Source of the DNA: Anaerolineae bacterium
GTDB taxonomy: Bacteria > Chloroflexota > Anaerolineae > Aggregatilineales > Phototrophicaceae
Assembly: GCA_028284565.1 (NCBI GenBank)
Contig: JANQRM010000306.1
Coordinates: forward strand, 1 to 15,232
Length of the DNA: 15,232 nucleotides
Direction of reading: 5' to 3'
Shown here: positions 7,332 through 13,871 of the stretch, one piece after another
How positions within the stretch are numbered: the first letter of the stretch is position 1
Layout: each line of letters starts with the position of its first letter
Translations under genes and position numbers: made by a program
The notes under the pieces: generated by a model
What the model was told of the DNA's origin: nothing
The model's database searches: none
The model's input: only the letters and a program-made list of their open reading frames with translations

Positions 7332-7420
7332 TTTCCCGCCACGCCTCCTTTGAAATGTTAGAAAAGCATTTGTTTTCGATTTGTCATCCATCATATAGTC
7401 GCGCGGACACTAACTATTTT

Positions 7421-7446
7421 GACGGTTGGCAGGCACGTTCCCGTCG
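7421..7446. repeat. Stem-loop repeat, copy B
   Basis: The stem is GACGG (7421-7425) with CCGTC (7441-7445), and the interior is TTGGCAGGCACGTTC. It aligns with copy A along its whole length, including the preceding CTATTTT, and differs in the stem by a compensating pair (G-C in A, A-T in B). Confidence 0.55.
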
Positions 7447-7612
7447 TGGCAACGGATAAAGTTAGGATTGGGTTAACATAGCATTTCATCCATCAGCAGC
7501 TCAGTTTTTTATCCTAAGTCCTCAGTAGGTCAGCTATCAAGGATGCATACTCGCTAGGTACAACAGCACATCTGTTCAGTATCACTATATCACAACGTAA
7601 GGGGTGAGTGGG

Positions 7613-7648
7613 ATGCAAATGGCTATGCATTTGGCAATGCATCTGCAT
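7613..7648. repeat. Three imperfect 12-base tandem repeats
   Basis: ATGCAAATGGCT, ATGCATTTGGCA and ATGCATCTGCAT stand head to tail. The units are partly self-complementary (CAAATG with CATTTG, ATGCAT), so the block can also fold. It lies 42 bases beyond the stop codon of the DUF3052-like gene. Confidence 0.6.
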
Positions 7649-7689
7649 CATAAGGCTAAGACAAAAATATAGCTGATTGAAACGGAATA

Positions 7690-8082
7690 CTAATCTGTGC
7701 GTTTGAAGCGGAGGGCAGACCACGTATCGTCGATTGAGATTTGAAGATTGGGAGTCAAATCATAGTTGGCGAGAGTGCGATGCAAGCTATCCCGATTGAG
7801 GTCAGTTTCAATCTTGGCTTTCGCGCCACCTTTTGGATAGCAGACCCAAATTACAGCATCGACTTTCATGGCAGATTTGAGGGTTTCGATTTCGGCTTCA
7901 AGGTTGGCTTGTTTGGTTGTAAAGGTCTGGATGAGGTCGAATTCTCCATCTAAGGATTCGATTAAGGTCACATTATCGGGTAAATCAGTTAGTGAATCCA
8001 CCAGATAGCTTTCGGGTGCATTGATAACGGCAATGCGATGACCTGATTGGATGAAGAGTTTTTGTGCGATTGTTTTTGCCAT
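7690..8082 (-). CDS. DUF3052-like small protein
   Basis: A 130-residue cytoplasmic protein. The order of motifs resembles the DUF3052 family: KLFIQSGHRIAVINAPESY near the N-terminus, a short FDLIQTF strand, a helical part (QANLEAEIETLKSAM), VDAVIWVCYPKGGAK, TDLNRDSLHRTLANYDL and the end ISIDDTWSALRFKR. The GHR-VINAPE, WVCYPK and DTWS-LRF blocks are the recognisable parts. Function of the family is unknown; the alternating strand/helix pattern suggests a Rossmann-like fold. The ribosome binding site is poor. It sits between the broken HEAT gene (68 bases upstream) and the long gap before livK, inside an otherwise transporter-dedicated gene series, so it may be an insertion unrelated to transport. 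Confidence 0.65.
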   Translation of the reverse strand: MAKTIAQKLFIQSGHRIAVINAPESYLVDSLTDLPDNVTLIESLDGEFDLIQTFTTKQANLEAEIETLKSAMKVDAVIWVCYPKGGAKAKIETDLNRDSLHRTLANYDLTPNLQISIDDTWSALRFKRTD

Positions 8083-8150
8083 ATCTCTATCATTTCTCTA
8101 CGAATATAGTTAATTTGTAATTGTACTTGTTGGCAAATAATTTAGCTAAG

Positions 8151-8788
8151 CTAGGTAGCATTGTTAATCTCGTCTTTGACCTGCTTGAAGGCAAGGAGTT
8201 GTTGGTCACTTAACAAACCACCTTCTACAAACACTGTCTCAAGACTATTTATTTTTCTAACTTGCATCTCTTGAGCCTTTTCGAGGAAGGCATTTTCAAG
8301 AAGTGGTTCAAAGATAACTTTTGCGTGATCTTTGAATTCAATTAATAGACTGAATATAGAGCTACAAGTAGGATCATCGGATTGCAGTAGGTTGATATAT
8401 ACATCGTGACCTGCCCAGACAGCTTCTCGAATTTGAATGGCTCGGCGCTTGTAAATCTCGCCTTCATCTTGCATGTCCACATAATATGTAAGTTCTAGTA
8501 AAAAAGTTGCAAGGCTATCTGAGAAACGACATTTGTCTCGTTCAATAATTGAATGAGAAATGGCACAATCATGATTTGCAAATCTGTCTTTAGAAAACGT
8601 GCAATACCAAAATTTGCATCAAACGCTTGCCAGCCAGCCTCACGAAAGAGAATCAATTTCTCAAAAGCCAGATATGCTTCTGTTCGCAAATCTTCATTAT
8701 CCGAGATGAGATTACGTAGAATTTTTGGTACACGAGGCTCGCCTAATGTTTCCCAATCAACAGCATCAACGGCATCCCAATTCATCAT
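8151..8788 (-). pseudogene. HEAT-repeat-type protein interrupted by a frameshift
   Basis: Two adjacent minus-strand reading frames (8495-8788, 97 residues; 8151-8480 and its upstream extension, 109 or more residues) read as one protein of about 212 residues if one T is added to, or one base is re-read in, the run of six T at 8505-8500. The join then reads QIALQLFLLELTYYVDMQDE. The N-terminal half (DWETLGEPRVPKILRNLISD, then VPFLIQLL) resembles HEAT-type proteins with the pattern 'W-tLh....ipdlL..L.sdd...R..A...L.......g..f.at..avPFLi.LL'; these often occur near toxin/immunity or solitary loci and have no defined function. The start has AGGAG before two consecutive ATG codons (8788 and 8785; the second is better spaced). 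Mutation, sequencing error or programmed slippage are all possible. Confidence 0.7.
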
Positions 8789-8879
8789 TAGACTCCTATC
8801 ATATTCATCATTTTTATGGTGACCACTACAGGATTATATTATGGTGTCATTCATTCAATATTTTTGGAAGGAATTCACG

Positions 8880-10043
8880 TTAATAGCTGAAGGGCCACAA
8901 TCGGAAGTAGTCTTTGATGTTGTTCCAGATTTTTTGGATGCCTTGGGGTTCCATGATGAGTGTGAGGACGATTGCCGCGCCGAATGCGCCTTGTTGAGCG
9001 AAGGGAAGAATGCGGTTGAATTCACGGATGGCAACAGGGTCGGTTCCGGTGATTTGTCGTCCGAGTGAACGGAGCATTTCTGGCAAGACGATGATGAAGA
9101 TTGCGCCATAGATGGAGCCAGAGACTGTGCCTAAGCCCCCGATAATAATCATGGCGAGGTATTCGATGGAGACTTCGATGGTGAAGCGTTCAAAGCTGAT
9201 GGCGGTGCTGTGAAGGGCGGTCAAGCCACCTGCTAATCCGACGATGAAGGATGAGAAAGCAAACGCCAATACTTTATAGCGGAAGAGGTTGACTCCCATG
9301 ACTTCCGCGGCGATGTCTTGGTCACGGATGGCGATGAAGGCACGACCGAAATGGGTGCGGAAGAGGTTGGTGGTGGCGATAATGACGAGGGCAAGGAGAA
9401 TCATCCCCACGACATAGAAGGCGTATTCGTTGCCGTTAAGTTGCCATTCTGCATTGCCTAGTAAGAGGTTGTCAGGGATGTTGAGTGCGTCGGTGGCTTT
9501 GCCGTCGATTGCACCGTCGATGGGGTCCCAGTTGATATTGACCCATTGGATAATTTGTTGGGCGGCGAGAGTGGCGACAGCGAGGTACAAGCCTTTCAAT
9601 CGCAACGAGGGCAAGCCAAAGAGTCCGCCGATGATGGCGGTGACGAATGCGCCGAGTATCAATGCGAGTAACCATGGGGCTTCCCACGAGGCGAGGGCAA
9701 TGAGGGCGGGTTCAAGCCAATCGAATAGCTGGGGGAGGTCAATGAGTTCAGCGTTTTCCATCGGCACCATCAATAGTCCACAACTGTAGGCTCCGACGGC
9801 GAGGAACGCGCCTTGTCCTAAGCTGATTTGTCCCGTGTAGCCTGTGAGGACATTTAAGCCAATGGCTCCGATGGCGGCGATGATGATGCGATTGACGATG
9901 CGAACTTCGCTTTCGCCCACGATGAAGGGGATGAGGATGACGAGTACGACGACAAGTCCGAGGCGAATCCGTTGCCCGGTGGTGGGTCGGAGTTGCATGT
10001 CAGAGTCATAGGTTTCATGGAAGATGCCGGATTGGGTGGGCAT
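8880..10043 (-). CDS. livM: Branched-chain amino acid-type ABC transporter permease (LivM family)
   Basis: One of two permeases forming the channel of the Liv-type importer. A 387-residue polytopic protein with the LivM hallmarks: IGLNVLTGYTGQISLGQGAFLAVGAY (61-86), GLPSLRLKGLYLAVATLA (143-160), the ABC-coupling loop RTHFGRAFIAIRDQDIAAEVMGV (229-251) and EYLAMIIIGGLGTVSGSIYGA (294-314). Hydrophobic segments are spread from residue 28 to about 363. It has a long N-terminal cytoplasmic extension (about 27 residues) and ends in RLWPFSY, an aromatic tail I associate with Liv systems adjacent to acyl-CoA ligases. No clear ribosome binding site precedes ATG at 10043. The 242-base gap from livH contains repeat-like DNA, so coupling to livH is looser than usual, where the genes normally abut. 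Confidence 0.93.
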   Translation of the reverse strand: MPTQSGIFHETYDSDMQLRPTTGQRIRLGLVVVLVILIPFIVGESEVRIVNRIIIAAIGAIGLNVLTGYTGQISLGQGAFLAVGAYSCGLLMVPMENAELIDLPQLFDWLEPALIALASWEAPWLLALILGAFVTAIIGGLFGLPSLRLKGLYLAVATLAAQQIIQWVNINWDPIDGAIDGKATDALNIPDNLLLGNAEWQLNGNEYAFYVVGMILLALVIIATTNLFRTHFGRAFIAIRDQDIAAEVMGVNLFRYKVLAFAFSSFIVGLAGGLTALHSTAISFERFTIEVSIEYLAMIIIGGLGTVSGSIYGAIFIIVLPEMLRSLGRQITGTDPVAIREFNRILPFAQQGAFGAAIVLTLIMEPQGIQKIWNNIKDYFRLWPFSY

Positions 10044-10065
10044 GGGTTAGTCTCTAAATATTTTT

Positions 10066-10095
10066 GAACCACAGAGGACACGAAGGACACAGAGG
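10066..10095. repeat. Three 9-base tandem repeats (CCACAGAGG-type)
   Basis: CCACAGAGG, ACACGAAGG and ACACAGAGG follow one another directly, in the gap between livH and livM. The motif resembles a dispersed intergenic repeat that I recall from Chloroflexota and other phyla. I cannot verify copy number in this genome. Confidence 0.6.
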
Positions 10096-10126
10096 GGCAA
10101 TTGGAAGGCTGTTTTTATCCCCCCTC

Positions 10127-10180
10127 TAAATCTCCCCAGCTTGTGGGCGTAGACACTCCACTTCCGCAAGGGGAGATTTA
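10127..10180. repeat. Long inverted repeat in the livH-livM gap
   Basis: TAAATCTCCCC (10127-10137) pairs perfectly with GGGGAGATTTA (10170-10180); a further TTG/CAA can pair inside after a 3-base bulge, leaving a loop of about 25 bases. The preceding C-run (CCCCCCTC) is typical of this kind of repeat. No T-run follows on the minus strand, so a terminator is unlikely. Confidence 0.7.
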
Positions 10181-10285
10181 TTCTCATTAGTAAAATTGCG
10201 ATATAGCAGAAGTGGAGACTCGATTTGTGACCTCTTTTTCGTATGTTTGCTAGATAGTTGGTTTTGGCTGATTTGTATTGTCTCA

Positions 10286-11245
10286 TTAGACGCGCTCGAT
10301 GATTTCTTGACCGAATAGACCGTAAGGACGGAGCATAAGAACCACTAATAAGACGAGGTAGGGGACGACGTTTTTGAGGGATGCGTCGATATAGCCGCTG
10401 GCGTAGCTTTCGATGAGACCAATTAATAATCCGCCGATGATTGCACCAAGTATGGAGTCTAATCCGCCTAAGATGATGACAGGGAAGGCACGTAACGCAA
10501 CAGCTGGAATATCTCCACTGACCCCGACGGTTAAATCGGCAACGAGGAGTCCGGCAAGTCCGGCTGTGACAGCGGCGAGTGACCATGTGAGGGCGAAGAT
10601 GAATTTGATGCTGATGCCCATGCTCATAGCGGCTTGTTGATCGTCGGCAGTGGCACGCATGGCAATACCGTGCTTGCTATTGCGGAAGAAGAGGGTCAGT
10701 GCGAAAACAAGTAAGACGACAATAAAAGCGGCGACAAGACTATCATGGGCTAAAAAGAGGGGGCGACGCGCACCTTCGACCGTCATTTCAAAGCGTCCGT
10801 CGAAGGGAAGGACATTCGTGGGAAGCCGTTGTGGGGTTGTTCCCCAGATGCCGCCGACGATGGCTTGGATGATGTTGCTGAGTCCAATAGTGATCATGAT
10901 GACTGAGATAACAGGTTCGCCAATGAGGGGGCGTAATATCAGCCGTTCCACAAGTATGCCGATGGCAATCAAGACAAGTATCATTACCAAAACCCCGCCG
11001 ACAACGGTTATGACTTCGGCTGTCGCTTCGTTGAGTTCCATGGGCAGAAGTGCGTCTTGAATGGAACGCAGAGCTTGGAAGCCAATGTAGGAGCCGAGCA
11101 TCATGAATTCGCCATGTGCAAAGTTGATGACATCGGTGGCTTTAAAGACAAGAACGAGACCGAGTGCGATGAGGGCTAACAACGCACCGTCGGATAAGCC
11201 AGCGTAGGTAAGGCGAATGAATTTGAGAATCTCATTGGGGTCCAT
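10286..11245 (-). CDS. livH: Branched-chain amino acid-type ABC transporter permease (LivH family)
   Basis: The partner permease of LivM. A 319-residue membrane protein with the family blocks in order: GLSDGALLALIALGLVLVFK (16-35), DVINFAHGEFMMLGSYIG (38-55), the coupling loop RNSKHGIAMRATADDQQAAMSMGI (188-211), LRAFPVIILGGLDSILGAIIGG (251-272) and the end LRPYGLFGQ (305-313). Hydrophobic segments are consistent with about eight membrane spans. The start codon lies 17 bases after the OsmC-like gene's stop, with only a weak purine-rich stretch (AGAGAGA) as ribosome binding site; the short spacing suggests co-transcription with the OsmC-like gene. It is followed by a 242-base repeat-bearing gap before livM. 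Confidence 0.93.
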   Translation of the reverse strand: MDPNEILKFIRLTYAGLSDGALLALIALGLVLVFKATDVINFAHGEFMMLGSYIGFQALRSIQDALLPMELNEATAEVITVVGGVLVMILVLIAIGILVERLILRPLIGEPVISVIMITIGLSNIIQAIVGGIWGTTPQRLPTNVLPFDGRFEMTVEGARRPLFLAHDSLVAAFIVVLLVFALTLFFRNSKHGIAMRATADDQQAAMSMGISIKFIFALTWSLAAVTAGLAGLLVADLTVGVSGDIPAVALRAFPVIILGGLDSILGAIIGGLLIGLIESYASGYIDASLKNVVPYLVLLVVLMLRPYGLFGQEIIERV

Positions 11246-11262
11246 GATGTCTCTCTACTGAC

Positions 11263-11802
11263 TTAATCATCCGATACAACACGGAGTTCCACAGGGACAC
11301 CAGACTGGAGAGTCTGTAGGACGACGCAACATTTTTCGGCTCCGGCAATGAGCTTCATGCGCGCTTGTTCGGGTGTATTCTCATCGACCTCTAAGTTGAC
11401 TTCGCAATTCATTTTTTGAAAGCCAACTGGAACATCCCGAGCAACCATCAGTGTGCCACGAACATCCACTTCAGCCGTGACGGTTACTGCAAGATGGGTA
11501 ATGGTAATCGCTAAGCGATTGGCAATCATACGAATGGTCGAGTCGAGACAAGCTGATAACGCCGCACATAAAAAGTCGCCCGGATTGGGTAAATCATGAT
11601 CACCACCCACTGCTTCATGAATCCCAAAATCCCAGACGATGCCGTAGTCGTGGGAATCCGCTTTGACTTTTCCGTGAACAGGGTCAAGGTCTGCACCGCT
11701 AAGTGTTTGAGCTTTATCCACAATGCGGGCATCTGCTGGCTCATCCCGATATCGTTGGCAAAGGGGGTCTTGTCTTGCGCGTATATCGACAGCTTCTGTC
11801 AT
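11263..11802 (-). CDS. OsmC-like (OsmC/Ohr superfamily) protein
   Basis: Members reduce organic hydroperoxides with two cysteines, or are of unknown use. In this 179-residue protein the first conserved region is PNPGDFLCAALSACLDSTIRMIANR (72-96) with the likely reactive Cys85 (Cys79 is extra), and the second is AEKCCVVLQTL (155-165) with Cys158/Cys159, so both active-site positions are filled. A beta-rich segment (LAVTVTAEVDVRG) lies between them, as in OsmC. An N-terminal extension of about 40 residues precedes the core. No signal peptide, so cytoplasmic. The gene begins just after a terminator-like hairpin and ends 17 bases before livH. A TTGACA lies at 11825-11830 (minus strand) but without a proper -10. 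Why a peroxide-type protein leads the liv genes is unclear; it could protect acyl or lipid intermediates. Confidence 0.85.
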   Translation of the reverse strand: MTEAVDIRARQDPLCQRYRDEPADARIVDKAQTLSGADLDPVHGKVKADSHDYGIVWDFGIHEAVGGDHDLPNPGDFLCAALSACLDSTIRMIANRLAITITHLAVTVTAEVDVRGTLMVARDVPVGFQKMNCEVNLEVDENTPEQARMKLIAGAEKCCVVLQTLQSGVPVELRVVSDD

Positions 11803-11838
11803 CTCTTGACACTTTCATATGACTTGTCAATCAAAAGA

Positions 11839-11866
11839 GCATACACTTATGTTGCCAAGTGTATGC
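11839..11866 (-). terminator. Hairpin terminator between the epimerase-like and OsmC-like genes
   Basis: GCATACACTT and AAGTGTATGC form perfect 10-base arms around an 8-base loop. On the minus strand the hairpin is followed by TCTTTTGATT. It lies 34 bases beyond the stop of the epimerase-like gene, so the OsmC-livH part may be a separate transcript or depend on read-through. Confidence 0.7.
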
Positions 11867-11900
11867 CTCAAGATATTAGCGTATCGACACGGTTTTTGCC

Positions 11901-12866
11901 TCAAACTGATGCTGGCTCTAACTTGAGCTGTTGTCTGTACCATGCGACGGTGTTGCGAATGGCTTCATCTATGGGTGTGCTGATGTCGCCGAAGGTGTTG
12001 ATGAATTTGGAGCTATCGACGATGTAGTCTTGCTCGAATTCATATTGTAATTCGCGCAATTCGCGGAGCATGGGATGGATACGCGAGATGACTTCAAACA
12101 TAAATTTGGGCATGACGCTGATTTTGGCCTCTACGCCCATTTCGCTGGCAGTGCGTTCAATGATTTGGCGAATGGTGATGGTGGGTTCGGCATTGGGAAC
12201 ATGCCATGCTTGGCCAAGTGCTTCGTCGCGCTCCCCTAAGATGACCATCGCTTTGCCGAAGTCCCCGATATAGGTTTGAGTGTGTGGGAGGTCGATATTG
12301 CCCATCACAGATGCCGATTTGCCTTTGAGCAGAAATTCAAAGACGCGCTCACCGAGGACAGAAGCCTTGACTTCTTCGCCATAAAAGTCACTTCCACGTG
12401 CCATCGCCACTTGGACTTTGCCTGCCCGATGAGCATCGAATAATTGCTGACTCATCTTGGAGCGGGTTTTGCCTTTGTGTCCGTGGGCATTGTAAGGTAA
12501 GTCTTCGTGGATAGGTGCGCCTTTTGTGTCCCCGTACATATAGAGGTTTTCTCCGACGATGAATTTGGCTCCGTTGGCAGTCACGCCTTCGAGGATAGCG
12601 GTTTGGAGGGGTGGGAATTCCTCAACCCATTTGTTGTAGGCAGGTTGGGCGCATTGATAGACGACGCTCGCCCCTTTGGTCACGGTTTTGACTTGTTCTA
12701 AATCATAAGCATCACTGGCGATGACCTCGACATGGGAAGGAATGTTTCCGCGTTTGCCACTGCGATTCACCATGCGGATTTGGGCATCTTCACGGGTGAG
12801 TAGTTCTCGTATGACGCTTTGACCTAAGGGACCAGTTCCGAAGATGACGTGTAAGTTGTTGGACAT
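11901..12866 (-). CDS. NAD-dependent epimerase/dehydratase-like protein (extended/atypical SDR)
   Basis: A 321-residue Rossmann-fold protein. The nucleotide-binding turn FGTGPLGQ (9-16) follows the first strand; VNRSGKRGN suggests an Arg-containing NADP-preferring loop after the second strand. Further SDR-like features are VVYQCAQPAYNKW, FIVGENLYMYG, ARGSDFYGEEV and TQTYIGDFGKAMVILGE. The classical YxxxK catalytic pair is not evident, so it may be an atypical SDR (reductase- or NmrA-like) rather than a sugar epimerase. The start at 12866 is chosen because AAGGAG lies 7 bases upstream; a longer in-frame reading to 12998 has no such site and adds 44 low-quality residues. It follows the TetR gene by 168 bases and is closed by the hairpin at 11839-11866. 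Substrate unknown. Confidence 0.85.
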   Translation of the reverse strand: MSNNLHVIFGTGPLGQSVIRELLTREDAQIRMVNRSGKRGNIPSHVEVIASDAYDLEQVKTVTKGASVVYQCAQPAYNKWVEEFPPLQTAILEGVTANGAKFIVGENLYMYGDTKGAPIHEDLPYNAHGHKGKTRSKMSQQLFDAHRAGKVQVAMARGSDFYGEEVKASVLGERVFEFLLKGKSASVMGNIDLPHTQTYIGDFGKAMVILGERDEALGQAWHVPNAEPTITIRQIIERTASEMGVEAKISVMPKFMFEVISRIHPMLRELRELQYEFEQDYIVDSSKFINTFGDISTPIDEAIRNTVAWYRQQLKLEPASV

Positions 12867-13034
12867 GGTGTTTCTCCTTTTCAATTTGTGATTTGGTAAT
12901 TTCAAGCTATGGGTGATGCGTGACTGACATCCGCCTAAGATTGCCGACTTGTTTGAACGAGCTGTAATACTTTTTTTGGTGTGCCGAACTAATCCCACAC
13001 TCGTCAGGGTGGAATCAGCGAATTTTTAATCAAG

Positions 13035-13757
13035 TTATTCGTTTTTGTAATTGGTTGTTAGTCCGATATCCTCTATAAAATGTTCGATTTCTTGGCGATA
13101 GAGTGCTTCGACATCTCCGATGGTAGGACCGATGTGTTCATGGATTTCTAGCATGACAATGCCGTGAATGCGTGTCCAGATGATTTGCATGAGGGTGAAG
13201 ATGGGAATGGCATAGGAAATGTCCTTCATTTCTGGAATCCTGTCATAAAGCCAACCATCCAAAAAATCGATGATGCCTTTTGGAATATAGAGATACCGTA
13301 TTGGAATCGTCATTCCATTGGTTTGATAGGCTTCCAAGATACATTGATACAAGGTTGCTTGTGGACGGGAGGCTAAGGGAACAGTTATCTCTTTTGGTGC
13401 TTCATAACCCGGTATCGGATTGCCATATACCAGTTGAAAATCGGCAGGATGTTCAATTGCCCACTCTCGGAATGCCATCAATGATGCGCGGAGTTGGTCA
13501 ACTGGATTTTTGTGTTGGGCGACGGCTGAGTCCATTGCATCGGCGTGTGCAGTGAAGGCATCGACCAAGAGTGCTGTGATTAAATCATCTAGGCGTGGGA
13601 AATAGTTGTAGATAGCTGGTGCCGTCATGCCCAACTCGCGGGCTATCCCCCGTAGTGAGATTCCGTTGGTGCCTTTCTCTGCCAATTGTTGGCGGGCGAT
13701 TCGCTTGATGTCGCTAGCCATTTCTTCTCTGGCTGTGATGTCTTTCTGACGTGGCAT
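13035..13757 (-). CDS. TetR/AcrR family regulator with WHG-type C-terminal domain
   Basis: A 240-residue one-component regulator. The N-terminal DNA-binding domain is residues about 12-58, with the helix-turn-helix LRGIARELGMTAPAIYNYFP (35-54). The C-terminal ligand domain contains AIEHPADFQLVYGNPIPGYEAP (100-121), the signature of the WHG group of TetR regulators. It probably senses a small hydrophobic or acyl-type ligand and represses nearby genes, including its own. The start at 13757 is chosen over an in-frame GTG at 13766 because AAGGTGA lies 7 bases upstream of this ATG and overlaps the GTG. It stands between the acyl-CoA synthetase (115 bases upstream) and the epimerase-like gene, so it is a candidate regulator of the lipid/transport series. 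Its promoter is the best in the window (13787-13815) and carries repeats that could be its operator. Confidence 0.9.
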   Translation of the reverse strand: MPRQKDITAREEMASDIKRIARQQLAEKGTNGISLRGIARELGMTAPAIYNYFPRLDDLITALLVDAFTAHADAMDSAVAQHKNPVDQLRASLMAFREWAIEHPADFQLVYGNPIPGYEAPKEITVPLASRPQATLYQCILEAYQTNGMTIPIRYLYIPKGIIDFLDGWLYDRIPEMKDISYAIPIFTLMQIIWTRIHGIVMLEIHEHIGPTIGDVEALYRQEIEHFIEDIGLTTNYKNE

Positions 13758-13777
13758 GAACTTCACCTTGTTTGATT

Positions 13778-13797
13778 TACACTGAAAATATACACTG
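13778..13797. promoter_or_regulatory. Direct repeat overlapping the TetR -10 box (candidate operator)
   Basis: TACACTG occurs at 13778-13784 and again at 13791-13797, 13 bases apart start to start. The second copy overlaps the -10 box, so a bound protein would block RNA polymerase. The overlapping GTTTA T TAAAC (13797-13807) adds dyad symmetry. Confidence 0.45.
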
Positions 13798-13815
13798 TTT
13801 ATTAAACGATGTCAA
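13787..13815 (-). promoter_or_regulatory. Sigma-70-type promoter of the TetR gene
   Basis: On the minus strand: a perfect -35 TTGACA (13815-13810), a 17-base spacer and a -10 TATATT (13792-13787). Transcription would begin near 13780, about 20 bases before the start codon at 13757. Confidence 0.75.
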
Positions 13816-13833
13816 TAGAATAAAAGTTCTATT
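13814..13833. promoter_or_regulatory. Inverted repeat overlapping the TetR -35 box
   Basis: AATAGAA (13814-13820) and TTCTATT (13827-13833) are perfect 7-base arms around TAAAAG. The inner end overlaps the -35 hexamer by two bases, a position suited to a regulator. It could alternatively act as a weak AT-rich terminator for the synthetase gene, which ends at 13872, but no T-run follows on the minus strand. Confidence 0.4.
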
Positions 13834-13871
13834 AATTAACTATCTTTTGGTCGAAGACACAAGCATTTCAT

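Larger units (their letters stand above)
7007..7689. other. 683-base gene-free stretch upstream of livK, rich in repeats and hairpins
   Basis: I find no convincing gene here; the open frames across it have no family resemblance and no ribosome binding site. It holds the 5' region of livK, a 19-base near-palindrome (7046-7064), a 12-base direct repeat (7156-7167 and 7530-7541), a run of inverted repeats (TGGTA/TACCA at 7179-7194; GCCAA..CCGCCG at 7271-7285 against CGGCGGTTGGC at 7305-7315), two related stem-loops (7305-7331, 7421-7446) and a triple 12-base tandem repeat (7613-7648). The mixture suggests a decayed insertion or repeat-accumulation site. Confidence 0.6.

Noticed and set aside
6906..7394. 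Minus-strand open frame overlapping the livK start
   Set aside because: It reads livK coding sequence in the wrong frame at its C-terminal end and has no family resemblance.
7271..7446. CRISPR array
   Set aside because: Only two imperfect repeat copies of unequal length, about 115 bases apart, and no cas genes nearby.
7244..7459. Plus-strand open frame of 71 codons in the long gap
   Set aside because: No ribosome binding site, no recognisable pattern, and it runs straight through the stem-loop repeats.
7514..7723. Minus-strand open frame across the 12-base tandem repeats
   Set aside because: Its His/Met-rich part is just the tandem repeat translated, and it overlaps the end of the DUF3052-like gene without a ribosome binding site.
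10047..10586. Minus-strand open frame of 179 codons over the livH-livM gap
   Set aside because: It is Arg/Cys/His-rich, a shadow of livH in another frame, extended through repeat DNA.
12867..12998. In-frame 44-residue N-terminal extension of the epimerase-like protein
   Set aside because: The extension has no homology-like pattern, and a strong AAGGAG lies 7 bases before the internal ATG at 12866, where the Rossmann fold begins.
13000..13022. Terminator for the TetR gene (ATCCCAC / GTGGAAT hairpin)
   Set aside because: The stem has a mismatch and the T-run is only on the plus strand, opposite to the direction of the gene.
13758..13766. GTG start for the TetR regulator at 13766
   Set aside because: The GTG is itself part of the AAGGTGA ribosome binding site of the ATG at 13757.
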